Below, one piece after another: positions 18,885 through 28,094 of a stretch of DNA of 64,000 nucleotides (its first letter is position 1; every line of letters starts with the position of its first letter). This DNA is from Pirellulales bacterium. Its GTDB lineage: Bacteria > Planctomycetota > Planctomycetia > Pirellulales > JAEUIK01. Below the pieces are notes generated by a model. The model did no database searches, was not told the origin of the DNA, and worked only from the letters and a program-made list of their open reading frames with translations. Made by a program: the position numbers and the translations under genes. The stretch lies in NCBI GenBank assembly GCA_019694435.1, contig JAIBBZ010000002.1, positions 62,001-126,000 of the forward strand, written 5' to 3'.

Positions 18885-20123
18885 TCAGCCGACCGCGATC
18901 AGTTCCTGGACCGCGTCGTCGGCCGAACTTCGCCGGCCTGCCGGGCAGCGGAGCGTGAGCTTCGTGACCTCCGGGCGGCAATTGAAGCGCAGCGGCTCGC
19001 AGCCGGCCAGACCGCGGCTCACGTGCAGCACCGTCGGGGCTTCGTAGAACACGCCCGACGCATAGCGCACGCCCGTTCGCGAGGCGGCAAAGAGCGGTCC
19101 CAGCCGGGGCAACGCCACTTGGCCGCCGTGCGTGTGACCCGAGAGCATCAGGTCGAAATCGCCCCGTCGGGCCCAGGCATACTGATCGGGTGTGTGGACC
19201 AGGGCGATCGACAGCGGCCGGCCGTCGGCGCCGCGTCGCGGCCGTGCATCGAGCGGCGCGGCGGGCGGCAGCCAGGGTAGCTCATTACCGGCCAACCAGA
19301 TTTCTTCGCCGTCGACCAGCAGCCGATGCCAGCGACCGCCGAGGTACGTCAGGCCCGCCGCCGCGACGGCCGCTTCGAGCGCCGGGCACTCGCCGACCAG
19401 CCAGTCGTGATTGCCGAAGATGGCAAACCCACCCCAGCGCGATTCGAGTCGGCCCAGCAGCGGAGGAATCCAGTCGATGCACGCACGGTGGTCGATCAGG
19501 TCGCCGGTGATCATCACCAGATCGGCGCGCAGCTCGTTGGTCAGCTCGATCGCTTCGTCGTAGAAGGCCTGCTCGAACAGCCCGTCGTGCAGATGCAGGT
19601 CGGACAGGTGGGCAATCGACAGCCCATCGAGCGACTCGGGCAGCCGCGGCAGCACCAGCTCTTTTTCGGCCAGGTCGATCTCGAAACACTGATTGCCCGG
19701 CAACTGCGCTACCCGCGCTCGCACGCCGGGAGCAATCGGATGCCGGCCCAGCCGTTCGACCAGGTCGTAAGGCGTCGAAATCGACGCACGCAGCTGCGGG
19801 CACGGCCGCGGCCAAAGCCGTCGATAGAACCACAGCGGCACCGGGCCCGCGCCGATTGGCACCGTAACCAGCAGGAACAAGACGAAGACCGCCGGAATCG
19901 AATCGCCCGCGGGCCGCGCCACGATGCCGAAACCGTGCCGGTAAAACCACCAGGCGATCGTGGCCCAGATGACGACGAAAGCAAGTTGGCCGGTACGCGT
20001 GCCCAGGGCGATCACGCCGCGAGGCAGCCGCAGCGTGTGCACGTGATTGGCATAGGCCAACCCCAGCGCGAAATGGCCCGCCAGGGCCAAGGCCAGGATC
20101 GCTGCGTCGAGGGCCCAGAACAT
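18885..20123 (-). CDS. Membrane-anchored metallophosphoesterase, paralogue of 3999-5237
   Basis: This 412-residue phosphoesterase has the same layout as the first copy: about three N-terminal transmembrane segments (3-100), then a calcineurin-like domain. The metal motifs are HLSDLHLHDG (Asp175), GDLID, FGNHDW and SGHTHGG. The C-terminal segments (VLHVSRGL, LRFNCRPEVTKL) match the first copy closely, indicating an old duplication with the two copies about 13.6 kb apart. The second copy has the more usual GHTH, whereas the first has GHNH. The start ATG at 20123 is at the first hydrophobic segment. Its C-terminus meets the fusA terminator. The substrate is not known. Confidence 0.9.
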   Translation of the reverse strand: MFWALDAAILALALAGHFALGLAYANHVHTLRLPRGVIALGTRTGQLAFVVIWATIAWWFYRHGFGIVARPAGDSIPAVFVLFLLVTVPIGAGPVPLWFYRRLWPRPCPQLRASISTPYDLVERLGRHPIAPGVRARVAQLPGNQCFEIDLAEKELVLPRLPESLDGLSIAHLSDLHLHDGLFEQAFYDEAIELTNELRADLVMITGDLIDHRACIDWIPPLLGRLESRWGGFAIFGNHDWLVGECPALEAAVAAAGLTYLGGRWHRLLVDGEEIWLAGNELPWLPPAAPLDARPRRGADGRPLSIALVHTPDQYAWARRGDFDLMLSGHTHGGQVALPRLGPLFAASRTGVRYASGVFYEAPTVLHVSRGLAGCEPLRFNCRPEVTKLTLRCPAGRRSSADDAVQELIAVG

Positions 20124-20284
20124 TCGGCGAACTTCCCGCGAGCGTCGCTTGATCCGCTGTCCGGCGCCGGACAGCGGCCCGCCCAGTCTAAGTGGGCAAG
20201 CCTAGCATAGGCCAGTTCGAGTCTGGTTCGGGTTAGCGCGGATGTGCCGCCGGGAGCTTGGGCCGGGCCGGCGTGAAGGGCGGC

Positions 20285-21040
20285 TTACGCCTGCTTTTCG
20301 AGCTCGACGCAGATGCCCCCGGCCCGGAACGACTTGTGCAGGTTCGAGAACCAGAGCTCTTTCTTGAGCTTCAGGCCGACGCTGTCGCAGGCCGTGTAGA
20401 CTTCGGCCCGGCTGTAGGTGCGGCAATGCCAAAGCCGGCTGGTCCAAGCACCGCTGAGGCTGTCCTCGGTGGTCAACAGCAGCAGCCGCCCGCCGGGGCG
20501 CATGACGCGGGCCAACTCGGCTAGGCCCACGCGGGCGTTGGGCAGATGTTCGAGGACGTAGCCGCAGGTCACCACGTCGAAGGCATTGTCGTCCATTGGC
20601 AGCCGCGTCATGTCGGCGACGCTCAGCCGCGGTCGCGCGCTCTTGAGACGAGTGCGCGCGCGGCGCAACATCGCGTGCGAAAGATCGACACCCACGATCG
20701 TGGCGTCGGCATCGGCATACTTGAGCAGGTGCTGGATGATCTGGCCGGCGCCGCTGCCAATGTCGAGAATGTGCTTCTGGCCGCGCAAATCGAACTCGCG
20801 CACGCGGAGCCAGCGTTCCGACAAGGGGCTGTGCAGCGACAGCAGGCTGGCCGTCGCCAGGAAGGCGCCTTGCGGCCCGTCGTACACCTGCCGCACGCGG
20901 TGGCGGTAGTGATCGAACGGCAGCCGGCGAATGAGCTGGCTTTCAATCAGGCGTTGGATGCCTTTGACTTCCTTGCTGCGCCGGCCGGGCGGTTGTACGC
21001 GGCGCTTGGGCTGCAAGGGGCGGGGATTGCGAGTGGCCAT
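20285..21040 (-). CDS. Class I SAM-dependent methyltransferase
   Basis: This 251-residue protein has a basic N-terminal tail (1-30, rich in Arg/Lys/Pro) and a Rossmann methyltransferase fold of the UbiE/methyltransferase-11 type. Motif I is LDIGSGAGQIIQHLL (about 95-109), the acidic motif II is VGVDLSHAML, then DMTRLPMDDNAFDVV and VMRPGGRLLLL. The substrate is unknown. It is the last gene of the MoxR/VWA cluster, beginning 54 bp after the BatA-like stop if ATG 21040 is used. A GTG at 21094 directly abuts that stop and would add 18 residues; neither start has a clear Shine-Dalgarno site. Lipids, quinones or natural products are all possible substrates. Confidence 0.85.
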   Translation of the reverse strand: MATRNPRPLQPKRRVQPPGRRSKEVKGIQRLIESQLIRRLPFDHYRHRVRQVYDGPQGAFLATASLLSLHSPLSERWLRVREFDLRGQKHILDIGSGAGQIIQHLLKYADADATIVGVDLSHAMLRRARTRLKSARPRLSVADMTRLPMDDNAFDVVTCGYVLEHLPNARVGLAELARVMRPGGRLLLLTTEDSLSGAWTSRLWHCRTYSRAEVYTACDSVGLKLKKELWFSNLHKSFRAGGICVELEKQA

Positions 21041-21094
21041 GAAGGGGGGCGTCCATTCGGCCGCAAGGGGCGCGGCCTGGTAAGTCCAAATCAC

Positions 21095-23056
21095 TTACAC
21101 GTAAACTCGGCGATTGTAGATATACCACTCCGCCAACAACACTGCCAACGCCCCGGCAGCCAACCAGCGCCAGAGCGGCCAGCGGGCACGCTCTTGGTGG
21201 ATCGCCTTCAGTTCTACGTTGCCAATCGTGGCCGAGTTTTCCGGTTTGACGGCCAAATCGCTCTCGGCGGCGTCGAACAGATTGACGGCAAAATGCCCCA
21301 GGTCCGTGCCCTGTGCGTCACGAACGTCATAGGCCCCCTGCCTTTCCGTATCGTCGAACTGAAAGACATCCTGAGTGCCGTGTTCGACGGGCACCGAGCG
21401 GCCGTCGGGAGTCCGCACACTGAGCCGCTCGGTCGTTGCCCGGATCGCGGCCGGATCGCCCGGATGCAGGCTGCCCGCCACGAGGGCGTCGCGCTGACCG
21501 CCGAGATAATTGACCGTGTTCAAGACGAACACCGGGAAGCTCAGGCGCAAGGGCCAGTTGGTGCCAATCTGCTCCGTGCCTCCCAGGGTGAATCCCAGCA
21601 CGGCGTCTTCGTAGCTGTCGCGCGGGGCAATCGCCGCGAGGGGGCCGGCTTGCGATTCGATCAGCACGGTTGCGCCCGGCGGTGGGTGCAGCGGTGTGCC
21701 CTCGGCGAACAACACATCACCCAATTCGACGAGGTGCATCATCGGGTGCGCCTGCTCGGTGTCGATGACCAAGGGGACATCGATCGGCGGATCGGCCGAC
21801 CAGAGATCGCCCGGCGGCAACTCTCCAACGAACAGCGTGTTGCACGGCGGTAGCGCTTCCGGGCGGCAGCGATCGAAGATCACCAGCCGCGCGTCGGCGA
21901 TCGACTCGGCAAAGCTCGGGGTGCTCAGCTCTTTCGGATCGACCTGCACGACTTGGGCGAGTTCCTGCAAAGTTCCGGTCGCCAACGCGGCCCGTAACGG
22001 CGCGTTGCCCGAACTGACCAGCACGATCTTCACCTGCTGCGGCGGGTTGATCGGCGTCCAGGCCCGATCGTCGAGCGCTAGCGTGTCGCTGACGTCGGCG
22101 CGCAGTTCGAGGATCCCCGGCTCGATCGTTCCCAGCTCGAAATCGACGCCGGCCGCGCCGCCGGCCGCGAGTGATACGCGGTCGGCGTCGATCAAGTTGC
22201 CGTTGTGCAAGAGTTCGACGGCCACTTCGACCGGCTGAGTCCCGTGATTCTGCAATCGGCCATAGGCCTGCCAGGTTCCTTCCTGCGCGTTGCGCAGCTG
22301 CGCGCCGAAAGCGGCGACGGTCACGTTGGCCGGATCGAGGCTGCCGACGGTCGATAGAATCGGTTCGAGGTTGCCCAGCGAAAAGTCGGCGACGTCGGGG
22401 AATTTTCCGTCGCTGACGATATACAGCGTCGCCGGCAGCGCCTCGGCGACCATCACGTCGCGGCCGGCATCGGTGCCGATGCGTCCCGGGTTGGCCAGGC
22501 CCGACGCGACGCGCAACGCCTCGGACAACGAAGTCGTGCGCTCGGTCGGCGCGATCTGGGCCAGGCGGGCCCGAAGTTCCCCGCGGTTGGTCGTGAACGG
22601 CTGCACGACGCGGGCCGAGTCGGCAAAGCTGATGAGCATGGCCGCCGAATCGGCCGGCATGTTCTCGATCAACGTCAACACGCGCCGCTTGGCCTCGTCG
22701 AGACGCGTGGGGCCGGGCTTGACGTCGGTCGCCGACATGCTGGCCGAGTTGTCGATCAGAAAGATGAAACGCTGCCCCTGCAACTGTTGTCCCTGCCACT
22801 GCGGGTTCACCAGGGCCAGGATCGCCAGGGCCACGAGCAGCAATTGCAGCAACAGCAACAGGCTCCGCCGCAGCCGCTGCCAGAGGCTGTTGACGTGCAG
22901 GTCTTCGAGCGCACGATGCCACAGATAGGTGCTCGGCACCACCAGCGGCGCGCGGCGCAGCTTGAGAAAATACAACGCGATGATCGCCGGCGGGATGAGT
23001 CCCAGCACGGCCCATTGCCAAGGCGCGAGCGTATTGAGCCAGGTTAGTCCGCCCAT
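21095..23056 (-). CDS. BatA-like von Willebrand factor A membrane protein
   Basis: This 653-residue protein has two N-terminal transmembrane helices (about 10-30 and 63-85), a VWA domain with the metal-binding MIDAS motif DNSASM (about residue 104) and a long beta-rich periplasmic region. A final transmembrane helix near the C-terminus ends in a basic tail (WPLWRWLAAGALAVLLAEW). This is the layout of BatA/BatB-family proteins, which occur with MoxR ATPases and DUF58 proteins and have been linked to aerotolerance or periplasmic protein assembly. Its ATG at 23056 directly follows the TAG of the DUF58 gene (TAGATG), so translation is probably coupled. Confidence 0.88.
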   Translation of the reverse strand: MGGLTWLNTLAPWQWAVLGLIPPAIIALYFLKLRRAPLVVPSTYLWHRALEDLHVNSLWQRLRRSLLLLLQLLLVALAILALVNPQWQGQQLQGQRFIFLIDNSASMSATDVKPGPTRLDEAKRRVLTLIENMPADSAAMLISFADSARVVQPFTTNRGELRARLAQIAPTERTTSLSEALRVASGLANPGRIGTDAGRDVMVAEALPATLYIVSDGKFPDVADFSLGNLEPILSTVGSLDPANVTVAAFGAQLRNAQEGTWQAYGRLQNHGTQPVEVAVELLHNGNLIDADRVSLAAGGAAGVDFELGTIEPGILELRADVSDTLALDDRAWTPINPPQQVKIVLVSSGNAPLRAALATGTLQELAQVVQVDPKELSTPSFAESIADARLVIFDRCRPEALPPCNTLFVGELPPGDLWSADPPIDVPLVIDTEQAHPMMHLVELGDVLFAEGTPLHPPPGATVLIESQAGPLAAIAPRDSYEDAVLGFTLGGTEQIGTNWPLRLSFPVFVLNTVNYLGGQRDALVAGSLHPGDPAAIRATTERLSVRTPDGRSVPVEHGTQDVFQFDDTERQGAYDVRDAQGTDLGHFAVNLFDAAESDLAVKPENSATIGNVELKAIHQERARWPLWRWLAAGALAVLLAEWYIYNRRVYV

Positions 23057-23956
23057 CTAGCGCACCAGTCCTCGCTCGCGCAGGTAGCCGCCGACAAACT
23101 GTTCGACGGGTACCTGGTTGTTGGCCAAGAGGTAAGTCACGCCGCGGCGATGGCAGAAGTCGCGCGCGCCGGCGACGAAGGCGTTGAGTGTGGCCCGATA
23201 ACGCGCGATCAGCGGCGCGCTGACGGAGATCTCGGCCACGTCCGCGTCTTCACAATCGACGAGCCGCAGGTCACCCGCCAGCTCGGGTTGCAGTTCCTCG
23301 GCGGACAGCACGTGAATGACGTAGATGTCGAAGCGCCGCGCGACGAGGTAGCGCAGCGCCTCTTCGTAGCCGTGCTTGTCCAGCAAATCGGAGGCGAGCA
23401 CGACGATCCCCCGGCCGGGATTGCGCAGGCAGAATCGCTTGACCCCTTCGGACAGCGGCACGTTTTCGCCCGCGTGGAAGCCGGACAGGTAATCGAGCAT
23501 CCGCGGCAAACTGCGGCGCCCGCGCAACACGGGTGTTTGCACGTGTGCGGGTTGGCCGAGCGTTTCGATCCGCACCCGGTCCGAGCGTATCAGCCCGATG
23601 AACCCCAGCGCCGCGGCCAGTTGCAGCCCGTAGCGGAACTTGGTCGGTGTGCCGAAGTCCATCGAGCCGCTGGCGTCGATCAAGGCGTAAAAGTGCAGTT
23701 CTTCTTCTTCCTGGAACAGCTTGAGAAACAGCCGGTCGAGCCGGGCGTAGCTGTTCCAGTCGATGAACCGCACGTCGTCGCCGTGGACGTAATTGCGGTA
23801 GTCGGCAAACTCGACGCTCTGACCCCGGCGGCGGCTGCGGCGCTCGCCCTTGATTTGTCCACGCAGCACCTTGCGCGTGACGAACTCGAGCCGTTCAAGC
23901 CGCGCGAGCAGCCCGGGCGACAACAATTCGTCGTTGTCCGGCGAAACGGTGGTCAT
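23057..23956 (-). CDS. DUF58 domain protein (MoxR partner)
   Basis: This 299-residue cytoplasmic protein of the DUF58 family has a VWA-like core. Diagnostic segments are GERRSRRRGQSVEFADYRNYVHGDDVRFIDW (residues 37-67, given here only as a range signature), then ALIDASGSMDFG, a MIDAS-type DxSxS motif near residue 94. DUF58 proteins pair with MoxR AAA+ ATPases, probably as adaptors or as chaperone clients. The ATG shares one base with the upstream stop (TAATG at 23958-23954), so the two are likely made in fixed ratio. It is followed without a gap by the BatA-like gene. Confidence 0.92.
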   Translation of the reverse strand: MTTVSPDNDELLSPGLLARLERLEFVTRKVLRGQIKGERRSRRRGQSVEFADYRNYVHGDDVRFIDWNSYARLDRLFLKLFQEEEELHFYALIDASGSMDFGTPTKFRYGLQLAAALGFIGLIRSDRVRIETLGQPAHVQTPVLRGRRSLPRMLDYLSGFHAGENVPLSEGVKRFCLRNPGRGIVVLASDLLDKHGYEEALRYLVARRFDIYVIHVLSAEELQPELAGDLRLVDCEDADVAEISVSAPLIARYRATLNAFVAGARDFCHRRGVTYLLANNQVPVEQFVGGYLRERGLVR

Positions 23957-24972
23957 TACGCGGCTTGCTCGCCTTTGATCTGTTCGGGCACCTGTTCGAG
24001 AATCTCGAGCAGCACGCGGTCCGAGTCGACGCTCTCGGCCTGGGCCTCGAAGTTCAACAGCACTCGGTGGCGCAGCGCGGGCAGGTACACGCGGCGGATG
24101 TCTTCGTAGCTCACGTTGAATCGCCCGTCGAGCAGCGCGCGGACCTTGGCTGCCAGGGTGATCGTCTGGGCCCCGCGTGGGCTGGAACCCCAGCGGACAT
24201 ATTGGTTCGTGATCGGGACGGCGAATTGACCGTCGGGGTGCGTCGCCAGCACGAGTCGGACGACGTAATCTTGCACGTGCGGCGCCAGAATCACCTCGCG
24301 CACCAGCGCCTGCCAGCGGAGAATCTCGGCCCCGTCCATCACGGTGGCCGGCTCGATGTGCGTGCCCCGCGTGGTGCGATCAACGATCGCCGAGAGTTCC
24401 TGGCGGCTCGAGTAGCCGATCAACAGCTTGAACATGAAGCGGTCGAGCTGTGCCTCGGGCAGCGGATACGTTCCTTCCTGCTCGATCGGGTTTTGCGTGG
24501 CCATGACCAGGAACGGCCGTTCGAGTTGGTAGACGTGGCCCGCGATGGTGACCGAGCCTTCTTGCATCGTCTCGAGCATGGCCGACTGCGTCTTCGGCGT
24601 AGCGCGGTTGATTTCGTCGGCCAGGCAGATCTGCGTGAAGATCGGACCTTGCTGAAACTGGAAACTGCGCCGCCCGTCGGGCGATTCCATCACCAGGTTC
24701 GTCCCGAGGATGTCGGCCGGCATCAAGTCGGGCGTGAATTGAATGCGTGAAAACTTCAGGCTCAATGCCCGGGCCAGCGTGCGCACCAGCAGCGTCTTGC
24801 CCAGTCCCGGCACGCCTTCCAGCAGGCAATGCCCGCCGACAAACAGGCAGGTCAGCACGCCGTGCACGACGTCGTCGTGCCCGACGATCACGCGGCCGAT
24901 CTGCTCGCGCACGGCGTGATAGCGCCGCGCAAATTCCTCGGCCTGTTGTTGCATGGAATCGCCCAGGGACAT
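23956..24972 (-). CDS. MoxR family AAA+ ATPase
   Basis: This 338-residue ATPase of the MoxR family is thought to act as a chaperone that matures metal-centre or VWA-containing proteins. Walker A is EGVPGLGKT (about 54-62), Walker B is LADEINR, and sensor 1 lies in MATQNPIEQEGTYPLPEAQLDRF, which is diagnostic for MoxR. The C-terminal lid domain contains GSSPRGAQTI. It begins 45 bp after the giant VWA gene and overlaps the DUF58 start by one base. The cluster order VWA-MoxR-DUF58-VWA is the classical Bat-like arrangement. Confidence 0.95.
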   Translation of the reverse strand: MSLGDSMQQQAEEFARRYHAVREQIGRVIVGHDDVVHGVLTCLFVGGHCLLEGVPGLGKTLLVRTLARALSLKFSRIQFTPDLMPADILGTNLVMESPDGRRSFQFQQGPIFTQICLADEINRATPKTQSAMLETMQEGSVTIAGHVYQLERPFLVMATQNPIEQEGTYPLPEAQLDRFMFKLLIGYSSRQELSAIVDRTTRGTHIEPATVMDGAEILRWQALVREVILAPHVQDYVVRLVLATHPDGQFAVPITNQYVRWGSSPRGAQTITLAAKVRALLDGRFNVSYEDIRRVYLPALRHRVLLNFEAQAESVDSDRVLLEILEQVPEQIKGEQAA

Positions 24973-25017
24973 CGTGGCTGACCTCGTGTGGATAGCGGGG
25001 GAGAGTGAAAGTCGCGG

Positions 25018-28000
25018 TTAGTTGTTGCCTTCGCTGCCCGGCGGCTGATTCTTCCAGACCTGCTTCTTGGCCTTGAGCAGCCGCTCGGTGTAGCTCTCGG
25101 CCTCGGGCTCGCCCGCGCTAATGCCTCCCGAGCGGGGTTGTTGCTCGACGGGGGGCAGCGGCGAATCGGGCAATTCCTCGGCCAGTGCATCGCCCGCCGG
25201 GGGCGGGCCGGCTGGTTCGAACCGCGTGGCGGCGCGCTGCTGCTCGAGTTGGTCGCCGATTTCGGCCTTGCGGCTGCGCAGACGGTCCATGTACTCGGTC
25301 GCCGGGGCCGCTTCGCCGCGCCCGCGCAAGCGGTTGTATACCCGGGTGGCGCCGCGGGCGATCCAACTCACGTCGAGACTCACGCGGCGCACGAACACGT
25401 CGGCCAGGAACAGGCACGCTCCGCCGAACAGTAACAGGTGCCAGACGTCCTGGCTGCTGGTGGCCAGATGCAGGTCGCGACGAAACACGTCCGTGGCCAG
25501 CAGCCCTTCGAGCCGCCCACGGCCGTCGGGATCGACGATCAAGCGGCCGGCGCTGCCCCCCCGGCTGCGCAGGTTGGCCAACAGCTTTAGCAGCGGCTCG
25601 TTCGTGGCCCGATCGCGAAACTCGGCCGAGTACGACACATTCAGGCCCGAGCGAATCGGCGCCAGGCCCGGTCCTGGGCTGATCATGTAGAAGTAGCTGC
25701 CTGACTCCTTGGCCGCAAACCGGCCGACGTAGCGCCCCGGCGCAGTTTGCTCGAACGTGACTTGGCGCGGCTTGAGGTCGGGCCCTAGAACCGTCGCGCC
25801 GAGATCAAGGAAATTGAGGAACTCGTCGTCCTTGTCCAACGCGGTGACGACGATTTGGGCCTCGCCGTTGGCAACGTCGGTCGTGACAGTGAATTTCCCC
25901 TGATCGCCGGCCGGCCGCATCGAGGCCCGCGTGAGCTGCGAGAAGAACTTGCCGTAAGCGTCCCAGGTCGTCCAGGCCTTGGCCCAGCGCGCCCCGGCAT
26001 CGCTCGTGAAACAAACGGTCTTGCCCAGTCCATAGGTCCAGGTCGCCACGAGCGAGTTGTTTTGGCGCTCGCCCCCGACCGGCGACACGGCGATCACTTC
26101 GACCAAGGGGTTGGCTTTGACCGTCGTCAACACATAGCCGGTCAACGGCGGCAGCGCGCGATCGATGCCCGAGGTCATCTCGTGCGGGAACACGATCTGC
26201 GGCGTAAAGCCCGCGGGGTCTTCATAGACGAGCGGCCGCGACACGGTGCGGGCCTCTTTCTGGAAGATCTTCGGCAACATCGCGTTGTTCGTCACCGAGT
26301 AGTACTTGCCGCCGGTCGCGTTCGCGAGCTTTTTCAGCTCGGCGCTGCCGGCGGGGCCGTGCGTACCGACGGCCACGGTGCTGACGGTGATCTTGCTGTT
26401 GATCAGTCCCTGGACAATCCCGCCCGACGGCGGCGAGGGATCACCATCGCTGATTACGATCATGTGCTTGATTGCGGCGTCTTTCAGGCCGTCGAACGCG
26501 CGCTTGGCCATCACCAAAGAAGGGTCGAACGCCGGCATGTCGCCCGGGGTCATGCGGTCGAGCAGCGCGAGCATCTTGCGGCGATTGGGACCGACGACGA
26601 CCATCCCCTGCGGATGGTTCCAGAGCCAACGATCGGTTCCCTGCCATTGCAACAGTCCGCAGTAGTCCTGATCACCCAGCGAGCGAATTGAATCGCGGGC
26701 CACGACCTTTTGCCAGTAATTGCCCTTGGCCAGCTCCGAGGCGTGCATCACTAGCGCCAATGCGCCCTTGGGAATCACCTTGGCGTTCTTGATCTGAAAA
26801 TCGAGCGGCATGGCCTCTTCGAGCGGCGTGTTGGTCCACCCGCCGGCACCAAAGCTCTCGGGGCCGCCGAGCATGACGAGGCCCGCGCCCATCTGCTCGG
26901 TGTTGCTGACCAGCATTTGGATCTGGTCGTCCGAGAAACTCTCGCGCGGCACGTTGGCCAACAGCACCGTGTCGAACGGCTGTAGTTCGGCCAGGCTGGT
27001 GAACAACTGATCGGTGTTGCGGACCGTGACGTCGAGATCGTGCGCGCGGAGCTGCTCGACCATCAGGTCGAACTGAGCCGGCTGCTCGTGGTTCTCGATC
27101 AGCAGCACCTGACCGGTACCGCGGATCGAGGTGAAGTTGGTCGCCCGGTTGTTTTGCGACAGCGCATCGGCCGCCGGATCGTCCGGAATGAATTGGGCTT
27201 CGAAGGTGTAGAAGTTCGGCTGATCGAGCTGCTGCCGGAGCGTGAAGACCTGTTTGCCGGGGGCCAGCGTGACCGGCTGCTCGGAAATAGTCTGGGGCTG
27301 CCCGGAGACGATTTGCGACACGCGCAACGTGCCACTGACCCGGCCGTCGGAGCTCTCGGTGACCGGCGTGTTGTTTTCGACCACCACGCGCATGTCGAAC
27401 GGCTGTCCTTGCCGGACGTCGGCCGGCAGCGCCAGCTTCTCGACACTGATGTCGCTGCGCGCCTGGTAATACACCGGTTGCACGTCGACGCCGACACCGG
27501 CGTCGACTAGCGTCCGGGCCTGCTCGAGCACATCGCCCAGGTTCTGATTGCCGTCGGAAATGATGACGATCCGCCGGGCCGCGCCTTCGGGGAAAGAGGC
27601 CTGCGCCAACCGGAGCGCGGCGGCCAGGTTGGTGTGCTCCTGATCGACGCGGCTCTCGATCTGGCTGGGCACCTGCACGTCGTCGTCAAACGGCGGAATC
27701 TCCAACGCCGCTTCGCGGCCAAACACGATCACGCCGACCTGGTCTTGCGGGCGGCGAAACTCGCGGATCGCGGCGTTGGTGTACTCGATCATCGCCTGCC
27801 GCTGCTGCGGCGGGATGCTCAGCGACTGGTCGAGCAGGAATACGACCGTCATGCGCTCGCTGGTCCGCAGCAGCCGCAGCTCGGCCAAGGCCAGCACGAG
27901 CGCCGCGAACACCGCCAAGCGCAGCGCCAAGGCCAGCCAGCGCCGCACCGGGCCCAGCGCCGCAAGGCTGCGCCGGCTCCACCAGTACAGCAGCGGCGCC

Positions 28001-28056
28001 AAGAGCAGCGCCGCCAGCCACCACGGGTGATCGAATTGCACGCGGAAGGGAAGCAT
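25018..28056 (-). CDS. Giant VWA/GATase-like membrane protein (1012 aa)
   Basis: This large membrane protein has two transmembrane helices at the N-terminus (about 10-30 and 37-60) and a VWA domain with the MIDAS-like DQSLS motif (about 75). A beta-rich middle section leads to a region resembling the class I glutamine amidotransferase-like fold (VLLIENHEQPAQ ... LVMLGGPESFGAGG, about 340-430) with no visible catalytic Cys. A second VWA-like part follows (HMIVISDGDPSPPSGG, about 560), then another transmembrane segment near 905-925 and an acidic cytoplasmic tail. ATG at 28056 has GGAG eight bases upstream; longer frames to 28218 run into the preceding gene. It heads the Bat-like cluster. Sensing or assembly at the envelope is likely, but unproven. 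Confidence 0.85.
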   Translation of the reverse strand: MLPFRVQFDHPWWLAALLLAPLLYWWSRRSLAALGPVRRWLALALRLAVFAALVLALAELRLLRTSERMTVVFLLDQSLSIPPQQRQAMIEYTNAAIREFRRPQDQVGVIVFGREAALEIPPFDDDVQVPSQIESRVDQEHTNLAAALRLAQASFPEGAARRIVIISDGNQNLGDVLEQARTLVDAGVGVDVQPVYYQARSDISVEKLALPADVRQGQPFDMRVVVENNTPVTESSDGRVSGTLRVSQIVSGQPQTISEQPVTLAPGKQVFTLRQQLDQPNFYTFEAQFIPDDPAADALSQNNRATNFTSIRGTGQVLLIENHEQPAQFDLMVEQLRAHDLDVTVRNTDQLFTSLAELQPFDTVLLANVPRESFSDDQIQMLVSNTEQMGAGLVMLGGPESFGAGGWTNTPLEEAMPLDFQIKNAKVIPKGALALVMHASELAKGNYWQKVVARDSIRSLGDQDYCGLLQWQGTDRWLWNHPQGMVVVGPNRRKMLALLDRMTPGDMPAFDPSLVMAKRAFDGLKDAAIKHMIVISDGDPSPPSGGIVQGLINSKITVSTVAVGTHGPAGSAELKKLANATGGKYYSVTNNAMLPKIFQKEARTVSRPLVYEDPAGFTPQIVFPHEMTSGIDRALPPLTGYVLTTVKANPLVEVIAVSPVGGERQNNSLVATWTYGLGKTVCFTSDAGARWAKAWTTWDAYGKFFSQLTRASMRPAGDQGKFTVTTDVANGEAQIVVTALDKDDEFLNFLDLGATVLGPDLKPRQVTFEQTAPGRYVGRFAAKESGSYFYMISPGPGLAPIRSGLNVSYSAEFRDRATNEPLLKLLANLRSRGGSAGRLIVDPDGRGRLEGLLATDVFRRDLHLATSSQDVWHLLLFGGACLFLADVFVRRVSLDVSWIARGATRVYNRLRGRGEAAPATEYMDRLRSRKAEIGDQLEQQRAATRFEPAGPPPAGDALAEELPDSPLPPVEQQPRSGGISAGEPEAESYTERLLKAKKQVWKNQPPGSEGNN

Positions 28057-28094
28057 CAGGCTCCAGTCGCCGCGAAGGTCTGCCCACGGCCCGG